NCBI GenBank assembly: GCA_017512485.1
Contig: JAFWGE010000010.1
Coordinates: 1-50,866 of the forward strand
DNA from: Oscillospiraceae bacterium
GTDB taxonomy: Bacteria; Bacillota; Clostridia; Oscillospirales; Oscillospiraceae
Length of the DNA: 50,866 bases
Direction: 5' to 3'
The notes beneath the pieces are model-generated. The model worked only from the letters and a program-made list of their open reading frames with translations. It had not been told where the DNA came from and ran no database searches. The position numbers were made by a program, and so were the translations under genes. Each line of letters begins with the position of its first letter. The stretch's first letter is position 1. Shown here piece after piece: positions 40,994 to 48,791 of the stretch.

Positions 40994-41853
40994 TTCCCGC
41001 CTCCTTCCCGCCTGGTGTGACCGGTGATTATCCGGCTGAGGTCGTTGCCCAGGAGGTTAACGCTGATGATGGTTATTATTATCATGAAGCCCGGGAAGAG
41101 CATAAGCCACCACCGGCCGTTCATTATGCTGTTGTAGCCTATGGCCAGCATATCCCCCCATTCCGGGTGCGGGGGCTGTACGGCGTAGCCGAGATAGCCC
41201 AGGGCAGTGGCCGCCAGTACGGCCTCCGAAAAGGCGTTTGTAAATTTAACCATGTACTGCACGATTATATTGGGTATGACGTGCCGGAAGATTATCACAG
41301 CGTTTTTTATCCCAAAGGCCCTCTCTGTCAGGAGGAAGCCGCTGCCGTGGATGTTGAGGACCAGGCTCCGGCTCCAGATGGCGAACTCGGGCAGCAGGGA
41401 TATGCCTATAGCCACGGCCGTACCCTTGGCCTTAAAGCCGTTGGCGGCCGCCGCCAGTACGGCGATGAGTATGTACGGGATGACGCTGACAGATTCCATC
41501 ACACGCATGACCACAATGTCCAGGGCCCCGCCGAAGTACCCGGCAGGTACCCCGATCAGCAGTCCCAGGACCCCGGCTATGCCCACTGCGGAGAAGCTTA
41601 TGAGCAGGGATACCCTGCCGCCGTACAGGATCCGGGAGAGCACGTCGCGGCCGAACTTGTCCGTCCCGAACAGGTGGGCGGAGGACGGGGCCGCGAACAC
41701 ACTGGTCGAATCCTGCTGCATGGGGTCGTATGGGGAGAGCACCGGCGCCAGGATGGAGCATATCACCACCAATGACAGTATAACGATGCTGACTATCCCC
41801 ACTGGTCCGAGGCCGCGGGAGCGTCTGTCTTTAAGCTTGGGTGTTTTGTCCAT
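40990..41853 (-). CDS. Dipeptide-type ABC transporter permease (DppC/OppC type)
   Basis: A 287-residue permease. A hydrophilic start rich in Lys/Arg, then a helix (GPVGIVSIVILSLVVICSILAPVLSPYDP), the HLFGTDKFGRDVLSR motif diagnostic of DppC/OppC proteins, and the EAA loop around EAVLAATALGYLG. Five to six helices. Forms the channel with the next protein. Confidence 0.92.
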   Translation of the reverse strand: MDKTPKLKDRRSRGLGPVGIVSIVILSLVVICSILAPVLSPYDPMQQDSTSVFAAPSSAHLFGTDKFGRDVLSRILYGGRVSLLISFSAVGIAGVLGLLIGVPAGYFGGALDIVVMRVMESVSVIPYILIAVLAAAANGFKAKGTAVAIGISLLPEFAIWSRSLVLNIHGSGFLLTERAFGIKNAVIIFRHVIPNIIVQYMVKFTNAFSEAVLAATALGYLGYAVQPPHPEWGDMLAIGYNSIMNGRWWLMLFPGFMIIITIISVNLLGNDLSRIITGHTRREGGGK

Positions 41854-42777
41854 TTATTCGTACCTCTGTCTCAGCGAAGGGTTCACAACTGTGTATATCA
41901 CGTCCGCCAGGAGGCTCACCACGCCGCTTATGCAAGCGGAGATGAGCAGGCACACCATTACGGTGAATATGTCGCGCGAGCTGATGGAATCGAACATAAG
42001 CGAGCCGAGCCCGGGAACGGAGAATACCCGCTCTATGACCAGGGCGCCGCCGAAAGCCTTTGTGAGCTGGCTGCTCAGTACGGACAGCAGCGGCAGGAAA
42101 GCGTTCCTGACAGCGTGCCTGTTTATTACCAGCCGCTCCCTGAGGCCCTTTGATCTGGCCGCGACGATAAAATCCTTCCCCATGGCGTCCACTATCCCGG
42201 CCCTGACCGCCCCGGACACCGTGGGGAGGTTGCAGATGCTCAGGGTGACAATGGGCAGGATCATGGACTTGGTGCCGAAGAACAGTACCGGTATGACATT
42301 CAGTATCCCGGAGAAGACCAGAAGCAGCATGAGCCCCACCCAGAACGACGGCATGGAGCCGAAAGCCACAGACAGGCCGGTCAGGATGTTGTCCAGCGCC
42401 TTTCCCCTGTGGGTCGCGGCGGCGATGCCCAGAGGCAGGCCCACTATCCAGGAAATGACGACGGCGCACAGGCACAGCATGAGGGTATATTTAACCCTGA
42501 CGGAGAAGGTGCTGAGGGCCACCGGTTTTGTCATAGCGAAAGCGGAGGAGTCCAGCTTCATGAGTATATCGACGACGAACAGGATAAAATTGCCAAAAAA
42601 CGTACCGCTGAGCCCCAATGAGCCAAGGGCCCTTGTCAGTCCCGAGGCTTCCGCCCTCATGGACAGAAAAGGCAGGGGGGAGCCGGGCAGGAAATATATT
42701 ATGGTGAACGCTATAAAAGTGACGATCAGCAGCATTACGAAGAGCATCAGGACCCTTCTGATTATATAGCGAACCAC
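41854..42777 (-). CDS. Dipeptide-type ABC transporter permease (DppB/OppB type)
   Basis: A 307-residue permease: N-terminal helix (IIRRVLMLFVMLLIVTFIAFTIIYFLPGSP) with the usual FLPGSP, later helices, and the ERVFSVPGLGSL motif close to the C-terminus. First gene of the operon, with a GTG start preceded by GGAGGTGA. The whole B-C-D-F set is present but no substrate-binding protein gene, which normally lies next to dppB. Long leader upstream (about 225 bases from the promoter at 43010-43038). Confidence 0.92.
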   Translation of the reverse strand: MVRYIIRRVLMLFVMLLIVTFIAFTIIYFLPGSPLPFLSMRAEASGLTRALGSLGLSGTFFGNFILFVVDILMKLDSSAFAMTKPVALSTFSVRVKYTLMLCLCAVVISWIVGLPLGIAAATHRGKALDNILTGLSVAFGSMPSFWVGLMLLLVFSGILNVIPVLFFGTKSMILPIVTLSICNLPTVSGAVRAGIVDAMGKDFIVAARSKGLRERLVINRHAVRNAFLPLLSVLSSQLTKAFGGALVIERVFSVPGLGSLMFDSISSRDIFTVMVCLLISACISGVVSLLADVIYTVVNPSLRQRYE

Positions 42778-43252
42778 TCACTCACCTCCGAAGAATTCAC
42801 GGTTTGACGGCGCGGACGGGGCAGTGCCCCGTGTGCCCGGCCGGAAGGCTGCCGGCCGGAGTAAAATGTACGCTTCCGCCGCGGCGGCACGGGATGTAAG
42901 GCCCGGCCCGCGGGACGGCCTTATCCATATAATAGAATATCTATAATATGATCTTTTGATATGATTATGTTTAATAATGACGCAGACGACCCTTGGGGTG
43001 ATTTTTAGTATTATAGCTTTTTTGAACGGTCCAGTCAATAGATATAAAAACACGTAAAAGCGACCCCGGGCGCCATTCGGTCCGCGCACGGATACCCGCC
43101 GCGGAGGAGGCGCCGGGCCGCTGTTCCGCACGGCAAGGGAATGACCGTACAGCGCCGCACCCGCAGCAGGACGCGCGCCGTACATGGACCGGGCGGAAAC
43201 GAATTATTTGCTGCAAAAAATACTGTATAGCCGATGTATGCACTTTATGTAA
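42778..43252. other. Intergenic region with leader of the dipeptide ABC operon
   Basis: No coding region. The minus-strand leader has two GC-rich hairpins: CCGGCCGG-type repeats at 42837-42860 and GGCCGTCCCGCGGGCCGGGCC at about 42902-42923. Without T-runs they look like mRNA structures rather than terminators. To the right of the promoter (43040-43252) I see only GC-rich sequence with small hairpins. Confidence 0.5.
43010..43038 (-). promoter_or_regulatory. Promoter of the dipeptide ABC operon
   Basis: On the minus strand TTGACT (43033-43038), 17-base spacer, TATAAT (43010-43015). Confidence 0.65.
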
Positions 43253-43393
43253 ACGTATCTCCGGTGGATATCTCAAGGCTGTTTTGCGTTTGCGTACAAT
43301 GACAAATACTGGGAAAAATACCCGAAAACCGCGCCATTAAAGGATTATTTCAATGTGGACAACCCGGTGGATAAAGTGCATAACTATTTGTAG
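43253..43393 (+). pseudogene. Decayed 3' end of an unidentified protein gene
   Basis: A frame without start ends with a protein-like sequence, FAFAYNDKYWEKYPK then TAPLKDYFNVDNPVDKV and HNYL, stop TAG at 43391-43393. The amino-acid make-up (Tyr, Asp, Pro, Lys, amphipathic pattern) looks like a genuine C-terminus. Upstream the frame is closed by TAA at 43250-43252, so the rest of the gene has been lost or lies in another frame. Family not recognised. Confidence 0.35.
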
Positions 43394-43673
43394 ATTGAAA
43401 AACACTTGGATTTACGTTAACTCAGGACTGAGTTATATACCGTTATAAATTAACGAAAATATTGTTTCTTTGACAAAAAGTAAGTTTATTTTTTAGGATA
43501 CTCACAATTGACAATTTTGAGGTGTGAATAAAAAAGCATTTCATGGGAAATTATGTAAAACAAAGATGGGCAGGGAGCAGAGGAGAGACTGCAAAAATAC
43601 TGAACGTATTATGGCAGAGGAGAAGCTCCGGAGGGGAACGACGGCATGCGCAGCGATTTTTCCACGTTTGGAC
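43394..43673. other. AT-rich intergenic region before tRNA-Thr
   Basis: AT-rich in contrast to the flanks. Two TTGACA hexamers (43470-43475 and 43509-43514) are followed at about 17-18 bases by weak -10 candidates (TAGGAT after the first). A GTG-started frame at 43524 runs into the tRNA and is not credible. Probably remnants of earlier insertions next to the tRNA attachment site. Confidence 0.4.
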
Positions 43674-43702
43674 TTGACTCGCGGGGGGAAATGTTGTAAT
43701 AT
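43674..43702 (+). promoter_or_regulatory. Promoter of tRNA-Thr
   Basis: TTGACT (43674-43679), 17-base spacer, TAATAT (43697-43702), 36 bases before the tRNA 5' end. Confidence 0.7.
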
Positions 43703-43737
43703 CAAAGGGCGCTTCAGGGGCGCGGGCAGAAAGCCCT

Positions 43738-43813
43738 GCTGGTGTAGCTCAGTCGGTAGAGCACCTGATTCGTAATCATGAGGTCATCGGTTCAAGTCCG
43801 ATCACCAGCTCCA
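43738..43813 (+). tRNA. tRNA-Thr (anticodon CGT)
   Basis: A full cloverleaf: acceptor GCTGGTG/CACCAGC, D arm GCTC/GAGC, anticodon loop TTCGTAA with CGT at 34-36, T arm ATCGG-TTCAAGT-CCGAT, and encoded CCA. The anticodon stem CCTGA/TCATG has one mismatch (C28-U42). The 3' 46 bases (43768-43813) are supplied by the integrated element and are repeated at its far end. Confidence 0.95.
43768..43813 (+). repeat. attL, 46-bp direct repeat
   Basis: Begins ATTCGTAATCATGAGG and ends CCAGCTCCA; identical to 50737-50782. The restored tRNA end lies here. Confidence 0.95.
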
Positions 43814-43850
43814 CCCGGAACCCTTGGGAGACAAGGGTTCCGGGATTTTT
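43814..43850 (+). terminator. Terminator of tRNA-Thr carried by the element
   Basis: CCCGGAACCCTTG-GGAGA-CAAGGGTTCCGGG followed by ATTTTTCG. The element thus restores not only the tRNA end but also a terminator; the ancestral one is at 50783. Confidence 0.85.
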
Positions 43851-43880
43851 CGTTTTCAGATAAATTACAGTGGATATTAA

Positions 43881-43904
43881 AAAGGATTGAGCAAAGGATT
43901 GAGC
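43881..43904 (+). repeat. Left arm-type repeats (AAAGGATTGAGC twice)
   Basis: Two exact tandem copies of a 12-bp unit, 68 bases inside attL. The same unit occurs twice in tandem plus once degenerate near the right end (50573-50617), in the same orientation. Likely the arm sites bound by the N-terminal domain of the integrase. Confidence 0.75.
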
Positions 43905-43912
43905 TACCACTA

Positions 43913-43957
43913 AAAACAAGCACAGCTGCCCACAAATATGGCAGCTGTGCTTGTTTT
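43913..43957 (-). terminator. Terminator of the integrase operon
   Basis: AAGCACAGCTGCC / GGCAGCTGTGCTT stem (43918-43952) with T-runs on both sides; bidirectional. It overlaps the integrase stop region. Confidence 0.85.
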
Positions 43958-45198
43958 TAAGCATGTTTAATTGCATTGGCAACGATGTTCGCGGCTCGTC
44001 TTTTACTTTCCTCATCTGCGTGAGAATAAACCCTCAACGTCGTCGCTTTATCTGCGTGTCCGAGGACTTCGGATACCGAAGCGATATCGGAGCCGTTCAG
44101 AATTGCCAGAGAGGCAAATGAATGTCGGAGTTTATGAGCATGGATTTCTATCCCGTGTCGTTTGCTAAACCGTTGGAAAAATCGGTTTACTGCGTCTGGG
44201 GTCATTGGAGCGTTGCTGCCGCGCTCTGTGAAGATATATTCCGGAATAGTAATTTTCTCCAATGGGAGGAGATTGGTCTCTTTTGAAAGGCGGGTGGCAC
44301 GTCTGCTTGTTGCGGCAGCTTGTTCGGTTTTGTATTGCTTCAGCAGAGAAGCTGCATCACTGGAGAAATATACAATACGTTCCCTTCCGGTTTTAGTTGC
44401 ATCAAGATAAACGCCTTTGTCGGGAGTATAACCCAGATTTGCATGAATCAATGCCGAGTTTTCTTTAAAGTCAATATCTTCCCAACGTAATGCACACGCC
44501 TCCCCGCGACGAATCCCGGTATCTATAAGCAGCCGAGTGAAGCATTGCCATTTCAAGGATTCCGCAGCTAATAAAGATATGATGAACTTAAGTTCATCAG
44601 CTGTAAAGGCTTCGACATCCTTCTTAAGTTCATCTTTGCGGCGCCGGGGGCGCTGTACCTTATCCATGGGATTGTGGAATATGGTTTCATCGAAATATGC
44701 GTGTTTGAATAGCTGACTACAGGTAACATATATGCCGATGATTGTGGAATAAGAGAGGTTTGACTCTCTGAGTTTTAAAAAATAGGCAGAAATCTGAGAT
44801 GAAGTAATATCTGGGAGCCGAAGATTACCAAAGACGGGATATAAATGATTGTTAAGAGCGCTTTGGTAGTACACTCTTGTATTTTCTGAACAGTTTGTCC
44901 GCTTCATTGGCATGAACACAGCTTCACCATATTCCTTAAATGTCCGGATCATTGCAGCCTCTGCCGCCTCATTGGCGGCTTTTTCTTTTGCCTGAGCACG
45001 GTTCAGCACTTCGCCAGCAGAACAAGCCCGTTCGAACTCTGCGGCGACTTTTGGCAATTCCCGCTCTACAGCCCTCTTGCTCCAACCGTCAGGCCAGTAC
45101 CAGCGTTTTTTATAAGGTGCCTTACCGTAGCCCCGAGAAACGCAGATTTGAAAGAACCGCTTTCCGCCCTTTGTCTCCATCAATTTAGTGCTTGCCAT
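43957..45198 (-). CDS. int: Tyrosine recombinase / integrase
   Basis: A 413-residue site-specific recombinase that integrates and excises the element at tRNA-Thr. N-terminal arm-binding region with a YWPDGWSK motif (Arm-DNA-bind type), a SAM-like core-binding domain (about 90-180), then the catalytic domain: Arg in TGIRRGEACALRWEDID, Lys in ATKTGRE, HxxR in HKLRHSFAS, His in LGHADK and the nucleophile Tyr in RVYSHA. ATG 45198 is chosen because GGGAGGGAAACGAA precedes it; it overlaps the end of the Xre gene by 14 bases. Confidence 0.95.
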   Translation of the reverse strand: MASTKLMETKGGKRFFQICVSRGYGKAPYKKRWYWPDGWSKRAVERELPKVAAEFERACSAGEVLNRAQAKEKAANEAAEAAMIRTFKEYGEAVFMPMKRTNCSENTRVYYQSALNNHLYPVFGNLRLPDITSSQISAYFLKLRESNLSYSTIIGIYVTCSQLFKHAYFDETIFHNPMDKVQRPRRRKDELKKDVEAFTADELKFIISLLAAESLKWQCFTRLLIDTGIRRGEACALRWEDIDFKENSALIHANLGYTPDKGVYLDATKTGRERIVYFSSDAASLLKQYKTEQAAATSRRATRLSKETNLLPLEKITIPEYIFTERGSNAPMTPDAVNRFFQRFSKRHGIEIHAHKLRHSFASLAILNGSDIASVSEVLGHADKATTLRVYSHADEESKRRAANIVANAIKHA

Positions 45199-45841
45199 TT
45201 CGTTTCCCTCCCGTCCTTTTTTCCATAACAATGTCCAGGCGTTGCTCTGTTGTTAGGTATCGTTTGAGAAATTCGGGTGCAATGCGTTCAAGCATTTGCC
45301 GAATTGTGTCGCTTGCCGTAAAAATAGCAAGGTCTTTCGGATTGATGTACGCCCTTGACATTGCCAACTCTGCGGATATTCCCTTGTCCTCTACAAGATA
45401 TCCCTCTAGCAAGCCGAGCAAGTATTCCAAATCTGCGTCCGATAGAATCAGACTAAGAAGATCGCTATAGGCTCTTGTGTCCCGCTGATCATAAAGCAAT
45501 TTCAGCTTTTCTACAGCCGTTTCCGAAAGTCCCGTGTATCGGCAAACGGCTTGTATGCTGACATCCGGCGATCTTTCGCTGGACTTTCCTAAAAGGTAGT
45601 CGGCAGATACCCCGTAAAAATCGGAAAGACACCATAGATATTCAATTTTCATTCCCGCATTTGAGCCGGATTTTGAACTGTAGTCCGTTGCCTCATAGTT
45701 TATTAAGCTGGATTTTGAAATGGTAATGCCGTACCTCTTTGATAGCTCTTCACTTAGCTTTTCATGAGAAAGCCCTTTGCTTGTTCGCAAGCGCTTGAGC
45801 CGCTTTGCGGTTTCTTCACAGAACACATTAACATTAGTCAT
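45185..45841 (-). CDS. Xre family repressor of the element
   Basis: A 218-residue protein. The N-terminal Cro/CI HTH (about residues 10-75: RLKRLRTSKGLSHEKLSEELSKRYG then ISKSSLINYE) ends with FYGVSADYLLGKS. The C-terminal half is helical and not a known protease domain. Same operon as int; divergent from the rightward genes across a 160-base region with an inverted repeat. This is the immunity-repressor position of temperate phages and SaPI-like islands. ATG 45841 rather than TTG 45862, based on GGGGGCGAC upstream. Confidence 0.88.
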   Translation of the reverse strand: MTNVNVFCEETAKRLKRLRTSKGLSHEKLSEELSKRYGITISKSSLINYEATDYSSKSGSNAGMKIEYLWCLSDFYGVSADYLLGKSSERSPDVSIQAVCRYTGLSETAVEKLKLLYDQRDTRAYSDLLSLILSDADLEYLLGLLEGYLVEDKGISAELAMSRAYINPKDLAIFTASDTIRQMLERIAPEFLKRYLTTEQRLDIVMEKRTGGKRNGKH

Positions 45842-45912
45842 ATAGTCGCCCCCAAAGGTCAATATTTTGCACTGATTAAGTATTACTGGTCGAAAATAGT
45901 ATTATATTGTGC

Positions 45913-45942
45913 TTGGCAACTTCGATTTGCGAATGGTATAAT
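45913..45942 (+). promoter_or_regulatory. Rightward promoter of the element
   Basis: TTGGCA (45913-45918), 18-base spacer, TATAAT (45937-45942), 62 bases before the first rightward ATG. Confidence 0.6.
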
Positions 45943-45945
45943 ATA

Positions 45946-45965
45946 ATCATCATCAAGATGATGAT
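45946..45965. promoter_or_regulatory. Operator-like inverted repeat ATCATCATC-AA-GATGATGAT
   Basis: A perfect 9+9 palindrome right after the -10 box of the rightward promoter, at the transcription start. Best candidate for the Xre repressor binding site. Confidence 0.6.
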
Positions 45966-46003
45966 AGTACAAAATATTCTAATAGTCAAGGGGGTGCGCG
46001 AAA

Positions 46004-46195
46004 ATGCAGAAAGAGAATCAAGCTATTCGGGAGAGAGCAAAAGCTGAACACGTCACACTATGGCAAATTGCTATGAAAATCGGCGTTTCCGAGCCAACGC
46101 TTATCCGCTGGATGCGCTTACCACTGCCAGAGGAAAAAGAACGGCGCATTTGTGACGCAATTTCGGCTATTGCGGAGGGAGGCGAAAAGCCTTGA
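46004..46195 (+). CDS. Small HTH protein (Cro-like position)
   Basis: A 63-residue DNA-binding protein: LWQIAMKIGVSEPTLIRWMR is a clear helix-turn-helix, followed by a short helical tail. Proteins like this are the first rightward gene in many Clostridial integrative elements, facing the Xre repressor. RBS AAGGGGGTG. Its stop overlaps the TTG start of the next gene. Confidence 0.82.
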   Translation: MQKENQAIRERAKAEHVTLWQIAMKIGVSEPTLIRWMRLPLPEEKERRICDAISAIAEGGEKP

Positions 46196-46419
46196 ACAGG
46201 CGACAGACTGACAGCAACGCGCCGTATCAGACAATCGACGCAACAAGCCGCCTCACAGGGCTTTCCCGTGACTATATCCGGCGCGGCGTCAAAGAGGGAC
46301 GAATACCATATATTCGCGGCGAGAGCGGGAACAGCGCATACATGATAAATGTTCCGCTGTTCCTTCGACAGCTCGAGCTTGAAAGCTGTGCATCCGTTAG
46401 ATTGGAGGATAGGCAATGA
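46192..46419 (+). CDS. Excisionase-like HTH protein
   Basis: A 75-residue winged-helix protein. TSRLTGLSRDYIRRGVKEGRIPYIRGE resembles the MerR/excisionase HTH that recognises DNA with a short wing. It is a candidate directionality factor (Xis) for the integrase. TTG start (46192), GGAGGGAGG upstream. Its stop overlaps the ATG of the next gene (ATGA). Confidence 0.72.
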   Translation: MNRRQTDSNAPYQTIDATSRLTGLSRDYIRRGVKEGRIPYIRGESGNSAYMINVPLFLRQLELESCASVRLEDRQ

Positions 46420-46850
46420 AAAGCAAAAAGCTCCCCGCTCACGGCTGCAACCATGAGCGGGGAGCGGAAAAAACTGTGATTTCAGAGGACAATTCCTTCC
46501 GTGTGCATTCTATCACGGGTGATGGAGACTTGGCAAGAGTTCTGTTGACGGGACGACAGAGGGCACTATCAGCGCGCGAATTAACACAAATCCTTGGTAT
46601 GCAGAATCTACGTGACGTCTCTTCACGGGTTGAAGCAGAGCGCCTGAAGGGAATTCCCATCTGTGCAAGCTGCGATTCCACAAATCCCGGGTATTATCTG
46701 GCAGCTGATCAACAGGAGCTCGCGGAATATCTTCGCAGTTTGCGTCGCAGACTTGAGCACGTACAGGCAACTTTGGACGCACTGGAACGGACCTTCGACA
46801 GATGGACGGGACAAGTGAATCTATTTGAAGGGGGCATCCTTCATGAGTGA
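46416..46850 (+). CDS. Hypothetical protein with HTH-like segment
   Basis: A 144-residue protein. The middle (LSARELTQILGMQNLRDVSSRVEAERLKGIPIC) resembles a winged-helix domain that precedes phage-type antirepressor proteins. The C-terminal part is a long amphipathic helix (EYLRSLRRRLEHVQATLDALERTF). No catalytic residues. Translationally coupled to the excisionase-like gene. Function unknown; perhaps a regulator of the rightward operon. Confidence 0.6.
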   Translation: MKSKKLPAHGCNHERGAEKTVISEDNSFRVHSITGDGDLARVLLTGRQRALSARELTQILGMQNLRDVSSRVEAERLKGIPICASCDSTNPGYYLAADQQELAEYLRSLRRRLEHVQATLDALERTFDRWTGQVNLFEGGILHE

Positions 46851-47418
46851 CCGGCCGGGTATTCTTCTGTATTTTGACGACTGGAACGTAATAGAGAAGC
46901 ACCTTCCAATGGATCAGCGCGGAGAGCTTGTTACCGCTCTCATGCTTTTTGCTCGCGAGGGCGAGGCTCCGGAACTTCAAAACCCATTAACTGCTTTTGC
47001 TTTCGCGCAGTTGTCTCAGAAAGTGGCAAGGGATGGAGAAAGCTATCGCCAGCGATGCATCAAGGCGTCTTACTCTGCTTATTGTCGCGAGTGCAAACGG
47101 CGGCATGAGGAGCCTGTTTCCTTTGAACAATGGTTAACCCATCGAACGACATCGAACGACATCGTTCGATGGGAAACAGAAAAAGAAGAGGATACGGAAA
47201 ATGAAACTGAATTCTATATGGAAATGCATAAAGAAATAGAACCTGAAACAATAAACACAAATACACAAAAAAACAGAGAGGGATTACGGGGGAGCGAAAG
47301 GAGTAGGCTCCGTGACGAGATGGCTTTTAACGAATTACGCAGGGTAGAAATGGAAAAAGTGATGTCATATAAAGACTCTGAAACGGAATTGAGCGCCTAT
47401 TCTTTTGAGGAAGATTAA
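46843..47418 (+). CDS. DUF6291-like protein
   Basis: A 191-residue protein. The N-terminal 70 residues (GILLYFDDWNVIEKHLPMDQRGELVTALMLFAREGE) match the DUF6291 type found in Clostridial phages and islands; a middle part contains HRTTSNDIVRW, coded by an inverted repeat, and the C-terminus is charged (QKNREGLRGSERSRLRDEM). These proteins sit at the replication-primosome position in phages, but no function is proven. It overlaps the previous gene by eight bases. GGGGG lies seven bases before the ATG. Confidence 0.6.
   Translation: MSDRPGILLYFDDWNVIEKHLPMDQRGELVTALMLFAREGEAPELQNPLTAFAFAQLSQKVARDGESYRQRCIKASYSAYCRECKRRHEEPVSFEQWLTHRTTSNDIVRWETEKEEDTENETEFYMEMHKEIEPETINTNTQKNREGLRGSERSRLRDEMAFNELRRVEMEKVMSYKDSETELSAYSFEED
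47138..47173. repeat. Inverted repeat inside the DUF6291-like gene
   Basis: CCCATCGAACGA (47138-47149) and TCGTTCGATGGG (47162-47173) are perfect 12-bp arms, with a third partial copy CATCGAACGA in the loop. It could form a hairpin in the mRNA, or be a protein-binding or origin-like repeat. Confidence 0.6.
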
Positions 47419-47421
47419 GTA

Positions 47422-47799
47422 ATGGGTAGTTCTCAACAGAAAAAAGGCCGTCGCGCTGAGATCGAGCTTGCCGGTATCCTGTCAGGTTATGGTTACGAAG
47501 TTCGCCCAGGGAAACCGGTATCCTTCGGAGAGGAAGCAGATATCGTCGGGATGCCGTATCTTCACATAGAAGTAAAACGACGGGAGACAGTAGACATCTC
47601 AACTGCACTCAGACAGGCAAAGCAGGATTCTGAACGCTTTGGAGATGGATATCCGGTGGTTTTCTTCCGTGGGAACCGTCAGGCGTGGCGTGTGGTGATG
47701 GAACTGGACGAATGGATGAATTTATATAGGGCAGCCATAAAGGGCGGGTTTGGGCGCTCTGAGGGGCAGAGAAAGGAAGCGAAGAATGAGAAAATATAA
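47422..47799 (+). CDS. PD-(D/E)XK-type nuclease, Hjc-like
   Basis: A 125-residue small nuclease. It starts KKGRRAEIELAGILSGYGYEV, the helix-strand of archaeal Holliday junction resolvase and phage-type endonucleases. GEEADIVGMPYLHIEVKRR gives the Asp and E-x-K of the active site. Typical of phage and integrative element replication modules, where it resolves branched DNA. It starts three bases after the DUF6291 gene. The last 14 bases overlap the next gene. Confidence 0.75.
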   Translation: MGSSQQKKGRRAEIELAGILSGYGYEVRPGKPVSFGEEADIVGMPYLHIEVKRRETVDISTALRQAKQDSERFGDGYPVVFFRGNRQAWRVVMELDEWMNLYRAAIKGGFGRSEGQRKEAKNEKI

Positions 47800-48109
47800 G
47801 ACCACAGCGGTGGTGATTGCATTGGCTTTGTTCCTTACCGGCTGTGCGACCGGCGAGGCGATCACGTTGCACGACACCGATTCGCTTTATATCGAGCGCG
47901 AGGGCAATATTACGCGCATAGTAGACCGGGCGGGCGACGACACTTACACGCTTAAGACCGTGCGCACGCACTGGCAGCCCGCGCAGATCAGCGAGGCCAC
48001 GACCACGGCCGACACCGATACGCTGCGCTTGCAGACCGTGGGAGGGCTTATCATCGTGACCGACAAGACCAGCGGGAAGGTGCTATATATAGAAGCTCGC
48101 TCTTCCTAA
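47786..48109 (+). CDS. Small lipoprotein
   Basis: A 107-residue lipoprotein: MRKYK start, hydrophobic helix AVVIALALF, lipobox LTGC with Cys20. The mature part has beta-strand pattern (SLYIEREGNITRIVDRAGDDTYTLKTVRTHW, RLQTVGGLIIVTDKTSGKVLYIEA). Anchored on the outer side of the membrane. A lipoprotein between phage-type genes suggests cargo such as superinfection exclusion, which is inference. GC content is higher than that of the genes on either side. RBS AAAGGAAG. Confidence 0.75.
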   Translation: MRKYKTTAVVIALALFLTGCATGEAITLHDTDSLYIEREGNITRIVDRAGDDTYTLKTVRTHWQPAQISEATTTADTDTLRLQTVGGLIIVTDKTSGKVLYIEARSS

Positions 48110-48145
48110 AACCTGACATTTTTTCCGCTATGAGGAGGATTACGA

Positions 48146-48508
48146 ATGACATCGAGAAAGCAAAAGGCTCTTGCCGCACTTCTGACTTATCCGACACGGA
48201 AAGAGGCAGCAAGAGTGGCCGGGATTACAGACAGAACCATGAGAGGATACTTCCAAGATGCAGAATTCAGAGCTGCGTATTCGGCAGCATACTCTGCAAT
48301 TGCTGAGGACGCCACTAGACAGGCACAGAGGCTTGTACATAAAGCCCTGAATGTATTTTCGGCTGTAATGGACGATCCACGCACCGGGAGAGGAACCAGA
48401 GTGCAGGCGGCTGCAAAGGCCATAGAGTATGCTTTAAAACTTCAGGAACAGAATGTACTTCTGTACCGGATAGAAGCTTTAGAAAAGAAGCTGGAGGATG
48501 AGGAATAA
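48146..48508 (+). CDS. phBC6A51-type HTH protein (terminase small subunit-like)
   Basis: A 120-residue protein: KQKALAALLTYPTRKEAARVAGITDRTMRGYF is a helix-turn-helix like that of phBC6A51/terminase small subunits; after it a helical region with many Ala (AAYSAAYSAIAEDATRQAQRLV) and a C-terminal coiled coil (ALKLQEQNVLLYRIEALEKKLEDEE). In phage-inducible islands, an own small terminase subunit directs packaging of island DNA by a helper phage. No large subunit is present. RBS GAGGAGG. Confidence 0.72.
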   Translation: MTSRKQKALAALLTYPTRKEAARVAGITDRTMRGYFQDAEFRAAYSAAYSAIAEDATRQAQRLVHKALNVFSAVMDDPRTGRGTRVQAAAKAIEYALKLQEQNVLLYRIEALEKKLEDEE

Positions 48509-48533
48509 GCAGAGCAGATAGGAGGCGGGTAAA

Positions 48534-48791
48534 GTGAAACCATCAAGAATAGACCGTCTTGAAAGAATTGTGAAAACAGTTTCCGGAAGATCGACCAGAG
48601 CGAAAATCACTTACAAAGACGGTTCCGAGCGAGTATTCAAAAGTGCGTCAGATATTATCCTGATACTCCGCACACCGGAAGCCGAAGAGATTACCTGCGT
48701 TTCCGGAAATGGGGAAGGAAACGGCAAACTCATAGATTTATTAAACGGTTTAATAACAGAAAGGAACAACACCGATGAGCAATCAATTTGA
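48534..48791 (+). CDS. Small protein of unknown function
   Basis: An 85-residue protein with GTG start and a good RBS (GGAGGCGGG). No motif recognised; it looks like a small alpha/beta fold with RAKITYKDGSERVFKSASDIILIL and a helical end (KLIDLLNGLITERNN). The stop overlaps the next start by 17 bases. Confidence 0.6.
   Translation: MKPSRIDRLERIVKTVSGRSTRAKITYKDGSERVFKSASDIILILRTPEAEEITCVSGNGEGNGKLIDLLNGLITERNNTDEQSI

Noticed and set aside
41207..42769. Plus-strand open frame opposite the dipeptide permease genes
   Set aside because: Spans two real genes and their junction; Ser/Thr/Met-rich without motifs.
43524..43775. GTG-started frame running into tRNA-Thr
   Set aside because: Overlaps the tRNA and its promoter, no family similarity, so not credible as a gene.
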